Assembly: GCF_902499335.1 (NCBI RefSeq)
Contig: NZ_CABVQK010000008.1
Span: 310,001 to 374,000 of the forward strand
Length of the DNA stretch: 64,000 nucleotides
Direction of reading: 5' to 3'
Origin: Burkholderia lata
GTDB taxonomy: Bacteria; Pseudomonadota; Gammaproteobacteria; Burkholderiales; Burkholderiaceae
Every line of letters starts with the position of its first letter. Position 1 is the first letter of the stretch. Of the stretch, positions 36,106 to 44,922 are shown piece by piece. Both the position numbers and the translations under genes were made by a program. The notes beneath the pieces were generated by a model. The model searched no databases, was not told the DNA's origin, and saw only the letters and a list, made by a program, of their open reading frames with translations.

Positions 36106-36855
36106 TCAAGGTGTGTCACGCGCCGGGCGCGGATTCGAGCAACAGCGGTCCGGGTAATCCGGCTCCACATCGACCTCCACGCGCCTTGGGCCTGGGTCGA
36201 TCCCGGCACCGGGCAGGCGAACACGACGACCGTCCGGAATGGCGTCGTCATCGACGACATATCCCGCGATGCTCGCGGCATTGTCGATCGCCAGATCGGG
36301 ATGTGACCGCCCCCATGCGGGAAGGAACCGTGTGATGTTGCACGGCTTGCCGGTTGCCGTCCCGGTATCGAGGACACGGCTTGCTTCGTGGATGATCACG
36401 GACACCTGCGAATCGGCGTGCGCGGACCACGGGCGCATCGTGCAAAACCGCGTCCCGACGAAGGGCATGTGCATTGCGGTGTCCGTCGCACACATGTGCG
36501 CGGCTCCCCGATCGGGTCCAGGCGAAATGCTGTTGCATACCGTCGACGCGCCGGCAGCGCTGCCGGTGCGAACGACGCTGTGCTCGTTGAACGAACGGAC
36601 GACCTCCTGGACTTTCGTCAAGCCGGCCAGAAGCCGTGAGCGCGTCTGCTCGTCGTCGCGACCGAACCACTTGATCACACGGCCTTTCTCGGACTGCGGC
36701 CAGCCTTTCAGGGAAGCAATACGCGCCGCCAGCAGGCCGATGGCCAACACCTGCGCCTTCGCGAACATGATGCTGAATGCCAGGTGAGTCATGTTTTCGC
36801 AGATCGGTCGCATGTCAACGTCCACCAGCCCCGGTGATCCTTCGGTGGTGTTCAT
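36106..36855 (-). CDS. Degenerate M35 (aspzincin)-like metallopeptidase homologue
   Basis: A 249-residue protein with no obvious signal peptide. VSVIIHEASRVLDTGT (residues 151-166) and AIDNAASIAGYVVD (189-202) resemble the zinc-site and following helix of lysine-specific/aspzincin M35 peptidases, where HEXXH would be expected. Here the second histidine is arginine (HEASR; CGT where CAT would restore it), so peptidase activity is doubtful. Base composition is less GC-biased than the neighbours. The start is uncertain because no good ribosome site precedes 36855. Family assignment is by motif only. Confidence 0.5.
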   Translation of the reverse strand: MNTTEGSPGLVDVDMRPICENMTHLAFSIMFAKAQVLAIGLLAARIASLKGWPQSEKGRVIKWFGRDDEQTRSRLLAGLTKVQEVVRSFNEHSVVRTGSAAGASTVCNSISPGPDRGAAHMCATDTAMHMPFVGTRFCTMRPWSAHADSQVSVIIHEASRVLDTGTATGKPCNITRFLPAWGRSHPDLAIDNAASIAGYVVDDDAIPDGRRVRLPGAGIDPGPRRVEVDVEPDYPDRCCSNPRPARDTP

Positions 36856-37614
36856 CGTTGTTCCGGCAACGGTAGTTCGACTCCCCATCGCGTCGTTCCC
36901 CGCCCGAACGCTGCAGCGTTTGAGCGCGTTCCGTGCCCACATGTCCGGCGCATTCCGCTGCGACGCTCACGCCTCCCGCAGTACGTTGCCGGATCGATCC
37001 TCGCCTTGAGGTTGCCTGTTGCTCAAGGATCGTCGTATCCGCTCGTCGCATCATGGTGAGTATCTCGGATGAAGTCGGGGTATGGGTTGTTTCGACGCAG
37101 TCTCGTGGATCGACAGTCGATCCACGGGCGCATCGTCGGTTGCAATGGTCGAACGCTTGTGCGATCGCGCCGGTTGAAAAGCGAGCAATGGCCGCCCGGC
37201 CGAACAGCACACTATCCAACGAAAGCGCTTGCGAATCAGAACATCCCCCGCGCCTCACCCCGCAAGGGCGAGCGTTTGATTTCGAATTTCTCCGACTGTG
37301 AAACGCCCACTTGCGATTTGTCTGGCGACCCGCGTCATTCCAATCGAACCAATTGATACACATCCCAAAAAACTGATTCGCCTGACCAGCAATCGTCCTG
37401 CGCCATGGATGCGCATCGGCAATCGGGAAACCGTTATAGACCGTGACGGAGCACCTCCCCGGCCGCCCACCCGCCACTCGTCCGGCGCTGGCCCAAGCGA
37501 AACCTCCCGACTGGCGCTACCGCCAAAAACGAGCGCTCACTAACGTGTCGATACCGCGTGCCGCATGCGCGCCAGCGCCTTGCGCACCGCTCACCATTCG
37601 ACAGGAGACACGTT
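36856..37614. other. Intergenic region with a 23-bp palindrome
   Basis: About 760 bases without a gene I can support; short open frames here look random. The one clear structure is a perfect palindrome, CGTGGATCGAC-a-GTCGATCCACG, at 37104-37126. The composition is less GC-rich than the neighbours, similar to the adjacent 36106-36855 gene, which suggests acquired or decaying DNA between the GH92/MocR-relic area and the sulfonate cluster. Confidence 0.5.
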
Positions 37615-38013
37615 ATGGCAGACACGCTCACCGGCCCCGTCACGGCCGCCACGCTCGCGGCATTTTCCGACGCATTCAACCGTCACGACGCCAACGCGCT
37701 GATGGGCTTCATGACCGAGGACTGCGTATTCGACGCGGCCGGTGGCCCCGACATCCACGGCACGCGCTTCGTCGGCCGCGACGCGGTACGCGCCGCGTTC
37801 GAAGCCGTGTTCAAGACCTTCCCCGACGCGCACTGGGGTCGCGGCCGCCATTACGTCGCCGGCGAACGCGGCGTCTCCGAGTGGGTGTTCACGGGCACGC
37901 ACGCCGAAGGCTGGCGCATCGAGGCCGAAGGTTGCGACCTGTTCGAATTCCGCGACGGGCTGATCGCCGTCAAGCGCGCTTTCCGCAAGGAACGGCCGAA
38001 GCAACCGGCCTGA
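37615..38013 (+). CDS. NTF2/SnoaL-like protein, candidate taurine dehydrogenase small subunit (TauX-like)
   Basis: A 132-residue protein of the NTF2-like fold: FSDAFNRHDANALMGFMTED (residues about 15-34), GRDAVRAAFEAVF and WVFTGTHAEGWRIEAEGCD. AGGAG precedes the ATG. It lies 161 bases before xsc on the same strand. From memory, TauX, the small subunit of cytochrome-linked taurine dehydrogenase, belongs to this fold; a TauY-like flavoprotein is encoded at 52231-53646, but the two are normally adjacent, so the pairing is inference. Otherwise a small unknown NTF2 protein. Confidence 0.6.
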   Translation: MADTLTGPVTAATLAAFSDAFNRHDANALMGFMTEDCVFDAAGGPDIHGTRFVGRDAVRAAFEAVFKTFPDAHWGRGRHYVAGERGVSEWVFTGTHAEGWRIEAEGCDLFEFRDGLIAVKRAFRKERPKQPA

Positions 38014-38050
38014 GCGCACCACCCAGGGCCACCCTGCCCCGCGCGCATTT

Positions 38051-38067
38051 TGAAACGAATCATTTCA
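38051..38067. promoter_or_regulatory. Possible second IclR-type operator before xsc
   Basis: TGAAAC-GAATC-ATTTCA is an imperfect palindrome with the same 5-base centre as the GGAAC-N5-GTTCC sites; it resembles the classic IclR box (TGGAAATnATTTCCA). Confidence 0.35.
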
Positions 38068-38133
38068 TTTCATTCCACATTCCCCGGCAGCGGGTGGAAT
38101 GACTTGACCGGCCTTCCCCAGCAAATAGCATCT

Positions 38134-38148
38134 GGAACAAGGCGTTCC
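38134..38148. promoter_or_regulatory. Candidate IclR operator before xsc
   Basis: GGAAC-AAGGC-GTTCC lies 26 bases before the xsc start codon. The same GGAAC-N5-GTTCC pattern is the core of the 19-bp palindrome at 44802-44820, in front of the IclR gene at 44923. Binding this close to the start would repress transcription. TTGACC at 38104 might be the -35 box, but I see no convincing -10. Confidence 0.5.
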
Positions 38149-38174
38149 GTTAATTGAACAATCGGAGACAACCC

Positions 38175-39992
38175 ATGAGCGAACAATCCACTTCCCTGCG
38201 TGCATCGGCCAACGGTCCGCAGGACATGACGCCGTCCGAAGCCTTCGTCGAGACCCTCGCGGCCAACGGCGTGACCGACATGTTCGGCATCATGGGCTCC
38301 GCGTTCATGGATGCGATGGACATCTTCGCGCCGGCCGGCATCCGCCTGATCCCGGTGGTGCACGAACAGGGTGCCGGCCACATGGCCGACGGCTATGCGC
38401 GCGTGTCGGGCCGCCACGGCGTCGTGATCGGCCAGAACGGCCCCGGCATCAGCAACTGCGTGACGGCGATCGCGGCCGCGTACTGGGCGCACAGCCCGGT
38501 CGTGATCGTCACGCCCGAAGCCGGCACGATGGGTATCGGCCTCGGCGGCTTCCAGGAAGCGAACCAGCTGCCGATGTTCCAGGAATTCACGAAATACCAG
38601 GGCCACGTCACGCACCCGGCGCGGATGGCCGAATTCACCGCGCGCTGCTTCGACCGCGCGCAGGCCGAGATGGGCCCGACGCAACTGAACATCCCGCGCG
38701 ACTACTTCTACGGCAAGGTCAAGGTCGAGATTCCGCAACCGCGCCGGCTCGATCGCGGCGCCGGCGGCGAACAGAGCCTGGACGACGCGGCCGCACTGAT
38801 CGCGCAGGCGAAATTCCCGGTGATCATCTCGGGCGGCGGCGTCGTGATGGCCGACGCGATCGAGGAATGCAAGGCACTCGCCGAACGGCTCGGCGCACCG
38901 GTCGTCAACAGCTACCTGCACAACGACTCGTTCCCGGCGAACCACCCACTGTGGTGCGGCCCGCTCGGCTACCAGGGCTCGAAGGCCGCGATGAAGCTGC
39001 TGTCGCGCGCGGACGTCGTGATCGCGCTCGGCTCGCGCCTCGGGCCGTTCGGCACGCTGCCGCAGCACGGGATGGACTACTGGCCGAAGGACGCGAAGAT
39101 CATCCAGATCGACGCGGACCACAAGATGCTCGGCCTCGTGAAGAAGATCTCGGTCGGCATCTGCGGCGACGCGAAAGCCGCGGCGATCGCGCTCACGCAA
39201 CGCCTCGAAGGCCGCACGCTCGCGTGTGACAGCTCGCGCGGCGATCGCGCCGACCAGATCGCGACCGAGAAGGCCGCGTGGGAGAAGGAACTCGACGACT
39301 GGACGCACGAGCGCGACGCATACAGCCTCGACATGATCGACGAGCAGAAGCACGAGAAGCCGTTCAGCGGCGGCCAGTACCTGCATCCGCGCCAGGTGCT
39401 GCGCGAACTCGAGAAGGCGATGCCCGAGGACGTGATGGTGTCGACCGACATCGGCAACATCAACTCGGTCGCGAACAGCTACCTGCGCTTCAACAAGCCG
39501 CGCAGCTTCTTCGCGGCGATGAGCTGGGGCAACTGCGGCTATGCGTTCCCGACGATCATCGGCGCGAAGGTCGCCGCACCGCACCGCCCGGCCGTGTCGT
39601 ATGCGGGCGATGGTGCGTGGGGCATGAGCCTGATGGAAACGATGACCTGCGTGCGCCACAACATCCCGGTCACGGCCGTCGTGTTCCACAACCGCCAGTG
39701 GGGCGCGGAGAAGAAGAACCAGGTCGACTTCTACAACCGCCGCTTCGTCGCGGGCGAACTCGACAACCAGAGCTTCGCGGCGATCGCGCGTGCGATGGGC
39801 GCCGAAGGGATCACGGTCGACCGCCTCGAAGATGTGGGCCCGGCGCTCAAGCGCGCGATCGACATGCAGATGAACGAAGGCAAGACGACGATCATCGAGA
39901 TCATGTGCACGCGCGAACTCGGCGATCCGTTCCGTCGCGATGCGCTGTCGAAGCCGGTGCGCATGCTCGACAAGTACAAGGACTACGTGTAA
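38175..39992 (+). CDS. xsc: Sulfoacetaldehyde acetyltransferase
   Basis: A 605-residue thiamine-diphosphate enzyme that cleaves sulfoacetaldehyde with phosphate to acetyl phosphate and sulfite. The catalytic glutamate is in VVHEQGAGHMADGYARVSG, the cofactor site in YAGDGAWGMSLMET with FHNRQWGAEKKNQ, and GFQEANQLPMFQEFTKYQG plus GSAFMDAMDIFAPAGIR are hallmarks of Xsc rather than acetolactate synthase. Length fits the family. The next genes, pta and a TauE/SafE exporter, handle the two products, which confirms the call. GGAG precedes the ATG. Confidence 0.95.
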   Translation: MSEQSTSLRASANGPQDMTPSEAFVETLAANGVTDMFGIMGSAFMDAMDIFAPAGIRLIPVVHEQGAGHMADGYARVSGRHGVVIGQNGPGISNCVTAIAAAYWAHSPVVIVTPEAGTMGIGLGGFQEANQLPMFQEFTKYQGHVTHPARMAEFTARCFDRAQAEMGPTQLNIPRDYFYGKVKVEIPQPRRLDRGAGGEQSLDDAAALIAQAKFPVIISGGGVVMADAIEECKALAERLGAPVVNSYLHNDSFPANHPLWCGPLGYQGSKAAMKLLSRADVVIALGSRLGPFGTLPQHGMDYWPKDAKIIQIDADHKMLGLVKKISVGICGDAKAAAIALTQRLEGRTLACDSSRGDRADQIATEKAAWEKELDDWTHERDAYSLDMIDEQKHEKPFSGGQYLHPRQVLRELEKAMPEDVMVSTDIGNINSVANSYLRFNKPRSFFAAMSWGNCGYAFPTIIGAKVAAPHRPAVSYAGDGAWGMSLMETMTCVRHNIPVTAVVFHNRQWGAEKKNQVDFYNRRFVAGELDNQSFAAIARAMGAEGITVDRLEDVGPALKRAIDMQMNEGKTTIIEIMCTRELGDPFRRDALSKPVRMLDKYKDYV

Positions 39993-40119
39993 CGCCGCGT
40001 CGCTGACGCACCCCGTTGCCGGTCGCGCGCCCCTCTCGCGCGGCCGGCCCTCCGGCCGGACGCCGTGCCCCGTGCGGGCCGCCGCATCCGGCCGTTTTTC
40101 TTCCTTACCCGAGCGAACG

Positions 40120-41154
40120 ATGAAAGCCCTCGACCGCATTCTCGAATCCGCGCGCCGCCAGCCGATGCGCATCGCGCTGTGCGAAGCCGACGATCCGCGC
40201 GTGCTGCAGGCCGCCGCGCGCGCGACTCGCGACGGCACCGCCCGCATCGTGCTCGTCGGCAACCGTGCGGCGATCCACGCGGCGGCCGCGCGCGACGCGA
40301 TCGATCTCGCCGGCATGACGCTCGTCGATCCGGCCACGTCCCAGCAACGCGATGCCTATGCCGACACGCTGCATGCGCTGCGCAAGAGCAAGGGCATGAC
40401 GGCCGACGCCGCGCGCGACGCGGTGCTCGACCCGCTCTGCCACGCGAACCTGATGGTGCGGCTCGGCGATGCGGACGGCTCGGTCGCGGGCGCCGTGCAT
40501 GCGACGACCGACGTCGTGCGCGCGGCGATCCAGTTGATCGGCGTCGATCCGGCGTTCCGGATCGTATCGAGCTTCTTCCTGATGATGCTGTGCGAGCCGT
40601 TCCACACGATCAAGGGCGGCCTGATCTTCTCCGACTGCGCGCTGGTCGTCGATCCGGACGCCGATCAACTCGCCGAAATCGCGATGGCTGCCGCCGACAG
40701 CGCGCACGCGCTGCTCGGCGAAGAACCGCGCGTCGCGATGCTGTCGTTCTCGACGAGCGGCAGCGCGCATCACGCGGCGGTCGACAAGGTGACGGCCGCG
40801 ACCGCGCGGGTGCGCGAACTGCGCCCCGCCCTCGCGATCGACGGCGACGTGCAGCTCGATGCGGCGATCGTCGCGGAGATCGCCGAGCGCAAGATCGCGC
40901 ATTCGCAGGTGGGCGGACACGCGAACGTGCTCGTATTCCCGAGCCTCGAAGCCGGCAACATCGGCTACAAGCTCGCCGAGCGGATCGGTCGCGCGAAGGC
41001 CGTCGGCCCGCTGCTGCAGGGGCTGCGCCGGCCCGCGAACGACCTGTCGCGCGGCTGCGGCGCCGACGACGTGTATCACGTGATCGCGGCGACCACCGTG
41101 CAGGCGCAGGCGGCCGCGCAACGCGCCGCAACCGGCGAGGCCGCGCACGCATGA
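40120..41154 (+). CDS. pta: Phosphate acetyltransferase (short form)
   Basis: A 344-residue PTA_PTB-domain enzyme without the N-terminal extension of E. coli Pta. SMFMMLCE-like IVSSFFLMMLCEPFHTIKGG, ADCAL-type FSDCALVVDPDADQLAEIA, and DGDVQLDAAIV with NVLVFPSLEAGNIGYKL are the conserved blocks. It turns the acetyl phosphate made by Xsc into acetyl-CoA. It starts 127 bases after xsc, and its stop codon overlaps the start of the exporter gene (ATGA), so these three are one operon. Confidence 0.93.
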   Translation: MKALDRILESARRQPMRIALCEADDPRVLQAAARATRDGTARIVLVGNRAAIHAAAARDAIDLAGMTLVDPATSQQRDAYADTLHALRKSKGMTADAARDAVLDPLCHANLMVRLGDADGSVAGAVHATTDVVRAAIQLIGVDPAFRIVSSFFLMMLCEPFHTIKGGLIFSDCALVVDPDADQLAEIAMAAADSAHALLGEEPRVAMLSFSTSGSAHHAAVDKVTAATARVRELRPALAIDGDVQLDAAIVAEIAERKIAHSQVGGHANVLVFPSLEAGNIGYKLAERIGRAKAVGPLLQGLRRPANDLSRGCGADDVYHVIAATTVQAQAAAQRAATGEAAHA

Positions 41155-41918
41155 CAACCGACAAACTGGCGATCCTGATCGCGGTGATCGGCGCCGGCAG
41201 CTATTTCCAGACCGTCACCGGCTTCGGGCTCGGGATGATCGTGATGGGCGCGACGAGCGGCTTCGGCCTTGCGCCGCTCGCGACCGTCGCCACGCTCATG
41301 AGCGTCGTGTCGCTCGCGAACGGCGCGACCGCGCTGCCCGGCCGGCTGCATCACATCGACTGGCGCGCGGTCGGCGCGGCGACGCTCGGCATCCTGCCGT
41401 CGGTCGTCGCGGGCGTGCTATTGCTCGAATGCCTGAGCCGCTCGGCGGCCGACCTGCTGCAACTGATCCTCGGCGCGGTCGTGCTGTACGGCGGCCTGAG
41501 CGCGGCGCTGCGGCCGACGCCGCTCACCGAGCGCTCGGACAACCGCAGCTTCTTCGTCAGCGGCCTGTTCGGCGGCTTGCTGAGCGGGATGTTCGGCGTG
41601 TCGGGGCCGCCGCTGATCTTCCAGTTCTACCGGCAGCCGCTGACGCTCGTGCAGATCCGCTGCGCGCTGATCGTGCTGTTCACGACCACCTCGGCCACGC
41701 GCGTGCTGTACAGCGCATGCGAAGGCCAGCTCGATCGCGACATCTGGCTGCTGGCCGCGATCGCGACGCCGGTCGTGATGCTGACGACGGTGGCCGCGCG
41801 CCACTACCCGCCGCCGCTGTCGCCGGTCGCGCTGCGCCGGCTCGCGTTCGGCGTGCTGATGGCGATCGGCATCGGGCTGATCGCAACGTCGCTGCCACCG
41901 CTGCTGCGCGGCGTGTGA
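41151..41918 (+). CDS. TauE/SafE (TSUP) family exporter, probable sulfite or sulfonate exporter
   Basis: A 255-residue membrane protein with about eight hydrophobic segments. GAGSYFQTVTGFGLGMIVM in the first half and GGLLSGMFGVSGPPLIFQFY in the second are the paired TSUP signature repeats. The start codon overlaps the pta stop. In xsc operons such proteins (TauE, SafE) export sulfite or sulfoacetate, which protects the cell from sulfite; that is the likely role here. Confidence 0.88.
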   Translation: MTTDKLAILIAVIGAGSYFQTVTGFGLGMIVMGATSGFGLAPLATVATLMSVVSLANGATALPGRLHHIDWRAVGAATLGILPSVVAGVLLLECLSRSAADLLQLILGAVVLYGGLSAALRPTPLTERSDNRSFFVSGLFGGLLSGMFGVSGPPLIFQFYRQPLTLVQIRCALIVLFTTTSATRVLYSACEGQLDRDIWLLAAIATPVVMLTTVAARHYPPPLSPVALRRLAFGVLMAIGIGLIATSLPPLLRGV

Positions 41919-42027
41919 TGCCGCGTGGCGCGGCGCCCCACGCGCGCCGAATCGAACCGCCGTACGCCCGGCACTCTGCCGAGACGCATGCGTATCGCCG
42001 CATCCGCATCGAATGCCATCGCCCGCC

Positions 42028-43749
42028 TCACCGCCGCGCACCGATCCACCTCGCGATTTCGACGAGCCGCTTCATGTCCGGCGCCGACGCAAGATCGATC
42101 GCCAGCCGGTGCCAGTAGTACGGGCCGAGATCGAGCCCGACGCCGAGCCCGAGGACTTCGACGCGGCCGGCCGCCTCCTGGCGCGCGACCACCTGCTTCA
42201 GGTGGTTGTCGAGATAGAACGGATCGTTCGCGAGCGCCGTCGCGCCGTCCATCGGGCTGCCGTCCGAGATCACGACGAGGATCTTGCGTGCCTCCGGCCG
42301 TGCCGCGAGCCGCGCGCACGCCCATTCGACCGCTTCGCCATCGACGCCTTCGCGGAACAGATCTGCCTTGAACAGCGCGGCGATGCCCGTGCGCGCATGC
42401 CGCCAGCGCGTGTCCGCGTCCTTGAACACCAGGTGGCCGGCTTCGTTGAGCCGGCCCGGATGACGCGGCTTGCCGCGTGCGAGCCAGTCCTGCCGCGCGC
42501 GGCCGCCGTTCCACGCGAGCGTCGTGAAGCCAAGCACTTCGGTCGCGAGACCGGCGGCATCGCCCGCGCGGGCCAGCGTGTCGACCATCAGCGCGACGCC
42601 ATCGATCCACGTCTTCATCGACCCCGAGCAGTCGATCAGGAACGCGAGCGCGCAGTCGGCGTGCGGCCGCACGCGTTCGAGCCGGAACAGGCGCCGTTCG
42701 GCCGGCGAGCTGACGAGCTGCGCGAGCCGGCGGCCGTCGAGGCGGCCATGCTCCTCGCCGAACGACCAGCCGTCGGCCTGCGGCACGACCAGCGCCGCGC
42801 GCAGCACGCGTGCGAGCCGCGTGACGTTGATCCGCTGCGCGGCGACCTGGCCGTCGAGCCGGTCGCGGTACTCGCGCAGCAGTGCCGCGCGGATCTGCGC
42901 AGCCGGCCGTAGCTCGCGGTCGTAGCGCGTCGTATATGCGCGGTAGACGGCGTCGCCGCCCTGCAGCACAACGCTGTCGCCCGTCTCCACGAGAGCCGGC
43001 ATATCGATGCCTGACTCGTCGAAATCGACCCACAGCGAGAAACTCGTTAGCGCATCGTCCTGCTCGCGTGCGTCTTCCGTCTCCGTTTCCACGACGGCCG
43101 CGCGCGCGTCGCGGATCATCGCAGCAATCCGCTTCGCAAGCGCCAGTGCGTGTTCCGCGAATGCGCGCTGATCGTGCCGGCACCGCTTGAGCCCCGCGAG
43201 CTGCACGCCGATCTCGGGCACGATCGCCGCGCGCGACGCTTCGATCAGGTCTTCCGTTTCTTCGAGCACCGGCCAGCCCGTCAGCCGCGACCATGCGATC
43301 TGCGCGACCGTGTACACGAGAATCCCGACATGCGTATCGGCCTGCCCCGACCGATGGAACGCGCGCGACCAGGTTTCGAAACGATGGCGCAGGTTCTGCA
43401 CGACGCCGCGCATCGCAGGTGGCGCGAGCGATTCGCAGCGCAATTGCTCGAGCATTTCGAACAGCACGCGTTCGACCGGATCGTCGCCGGACAGTGCTCG
43501 ATGCAATTCCGCATCCGAATGCAGGATGCGCAGCGCGGCGCCGTCGGCCGCGCCGCGCCACGACGCGAGATCGTCGTCAGCGGCCGGTGCGCGCAGGTGC
43601 GGCGCATGGATCGGCAACGGCCGCAGGTCGCGGCACACGCGGCCCGCACGGTAATGCAACGCCGCGTCGCGTGTCAGCGCACGCACGGTCGACGCGCCCA
43701 GTGCTTCGCGCGCCGACGCGCGGCGCGCGGCGTCGCGATCGGCGCTCAC
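42028..43749 (-). CDS. CobT-like von Willebrand factor A protein
   Basis: A 573-residue protein. The C-terminal part (about 370-573) is a CobT-type VWA domain with the metal-binding MIDAS start AFLIDCSGSMKTW and later VISDGSPMDGATALAND. The N-terminal half resembles CobT. The start is a GTG whose bases overlap the stop of the upstream AAA+ gene (GTGA), which shows tight coupling. CobS-CobT pairs serve as chaperone subunits of aerobic cobaltochelatase with CobN. There is no CobN gene here, so this pair probably acts on another enzyme. See the finding on its context. Confidence 0.85.
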   Translation of the reverse strand: MSADRDAARRASAREALGASTVRALTRDAALHYRAGRVCRDLRPLPIHAPHLRAPAADDDLASWRGAADGAALRILHSDAELHRALSGDDPVERVLFEMLEQLRCESLAPPAMRGVVQNLRHRFETWSRAFHRSGQADTHVGILVYTVAQIAWSRLTGWPVLEETEDLIEASRAAIVPEIGVQLAGLKRCRHDQRAFAEHALALAKRIAAMIRDARAAVVETETEDAREQDDALTSFSLWVDFDESGIDMPALVETGDSVVLQGGDAVYRAYTTRYDRELRPAAQIRAALLREYRDRLDGQVAAQRINVTRLARVLRAALVVPQADGWSFGEEHGRLDGRRLAQLVSSPAERRLFRLERVRPHADCALAFLIDCSGSMKTWIDGVALMVDTLARAGDAAGLATEVLGFTTLAWNGGRARQDWLARGKPRHPGRLNEAGHLVFKDADTRWRHARTGIAALFKADLFREGVDGEAVEWACARLAARPEARKILVVISDGSPMDGATALANDPFYLDNHLKQVVARQEAAGRVEVLGLGVGLDLGPYYWHRLAIDLASAPDMKRLVEIARWIGARR

Positions 43750-44735
43750 CGCCCGGCTCCCGGCTCGCTGCCGCCGGCCCGCGACGCGACCGCCAGCTCC
43801 TCGCCGAAACAGCGCTGGTAATACTCGGCGACGACCGGCCGCTCGGCATCGTCGCACTTGTTCAGGAACGTGAGCCGGAACGCGAGCGCCGGATCGCGGA
43901 AGATCTGGCAGTTCTCGGCCCAGTTGATCACCGTGCGCGGCGACATCAGCGTCGACAGGTCGCCAGTCGCGAAGCCGTTGCGCGTCAGCTCCGCGAGGCT
44001 CACCATCGATTCGAGCAGCGGGCGGCCGGCTTCGTCCGCGAATTCCGGCACGCGTGCGCGCACGATGCCGATCTCCTCGTCGCGCGGCAGGTAGTCGAGC
44101 GTCGCGACCACGTTCCAGCGGTCCATCTGCGCATGGTTGAGCATCTGCGTGCCGTGGTAGAGCCCGTTCAGGTTGCCGAGCCCGACCGTGTTCGCGGTCG
44201 CGAACAGCCGGAACGACGGATGCGGATGGATCACACGGTTCTGGTCGAGCAGCGTGAACTTGCCGTCGCGCTCCAGGATCCGCTGGATCACGAACATCAC
44301 GTCGGGCCGCCCCGCATCGTATTCGTCGAAGATCAGCGCGACCGGCCGCTGCAGCGCCCACGGCACGATCCCTTCCTGGAACTCGGTCACCTGCACGTCG
44401 TCGCGCACGACGATCGCATCCTTGCCGACGAGATCGAGCCGGCTGATGTGGCCGTCGAGGTTCACGCGCACGCACGGCCAGTTCAGCCGTGCGGCGACCT
44501 GCTCGATATGCGTCGACTTGCCGGTGCCGTGCATCCCCTGCACGAGCACGCGGCGATTGCGCGCGAAGCCGGCGAGGATCGCGAGCGTGACGTCCGGGTT
44601 GAAACGGTATGCGTCGTCGATATCGGGTACGTGGTCGTCGCGCGTGCTGAACGCGGGCACCATCAGGTCCGAATCGAACCCGAACCGTTCGCGGACCGAC
44701 ACCATGCAGTCCGGCTTGTTCGCCACCCCATCCAT
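43746..44735 (-). CDS. CobS-like MoxR-class AAA+ ATPase
   Basis: A 329-residue ATPase with Walker A GMHGTGKSTHIEQVA (about 67-81), Walker B ALIFDEYDAGRPDVMFV and sensor LFATANTVGLGNLNGLYHG. The sequence is close to CobS of cobalt chelatase and includes its short N-terminal region (RERFGFDSDLMVPAFS). AGGAG precedes the ATG at 44735. It is the first gene of a two-gene unit with the CobT-like gene, facing away from the IclR regulator. It probably hydrolyses ATP to remodel or metallate a partner complex. Confidence 0.88.
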   Translation of the reverse strand: MDGVANKPDCMVSVRERFGFDSDLMVPAFSTRDDHVPDIDDAYRFNPDVTLAILAGFARNRRVLVQGMHGTGKSTHIEQVAARLNWPCVRVNLDGHISRLDLVGKDAIVVRDDVQVTEFQEGIVPWALQRPVALIFDEYDAGRPDVMFVIQRILERDGKFTLLDQNRVIHPHPSFRLFATANTVGLGNLNGLYHGTQMLNHAQMDRWNVVATLDYLPRDEEIGIVRARVPEFADEAGRPLLESMVSLAELTRNGFATGDLSTLMSPRTVINWAENCQIFRDPALAFRLTFLNKCDDAERPVVAEYYQRCFGEELAVASRAGGSEPGAGR

Positions 44736-44801
44736 TGCGTTGCGCTCCTGTCGTTGCTGGTCGCGCAGGCGTCGATCGTCGCGCCCGCGCCAGTCGTGTT
44801 T

Positions 44802-44820
44802 ACGGAACGATTCGTTCCGT
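44802..44820. promoter_or_regulatory. 19-bp perfect palindrome, probable IclR operator
   Basis: ACGGAACGA-T-TCGTTCCGT lies between the divergent CobS-like and IclR genes, 66 bases from one start and 102 from the other. It contains GGAAC-N5-GTTCC, also found before xsc. Autoregulation by the IclR protein at 44923 is the simplest reading. Confidence 0.65.
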
Positions 44821-44922
44821 TGCCGAAAATACGTGCCGGTTCAACGGCCCCGCCGCCCCGCGCGGCCGGCCTGCCGGGCCGTTCGGTACAATGGCCGCAG
44901 TCCAGTTTCCGGAACGCCTGCC

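Noticed and set aside
37069..37356. Possible 95-residue gene in the geneless stretch before the TauX-like gene
   Set aside because: No ribosome site, no coherent composition and no recognisable motif; it runs through the 23-bp palindrome.
38175..39992. Acetolactate synthase large subunit as an alternative for xsc
   Set aside because: The small subunit is missing and the pta and TauE/SafE neighbours, length and conserved blocks fit Xsc.
42028..44735. Aerobic cobalamin synthesis
   Set aside because: Only CobS- and CobT-like genes are present, with no CobN or other cob genes, and the surroundings are sulfonate catabolism.
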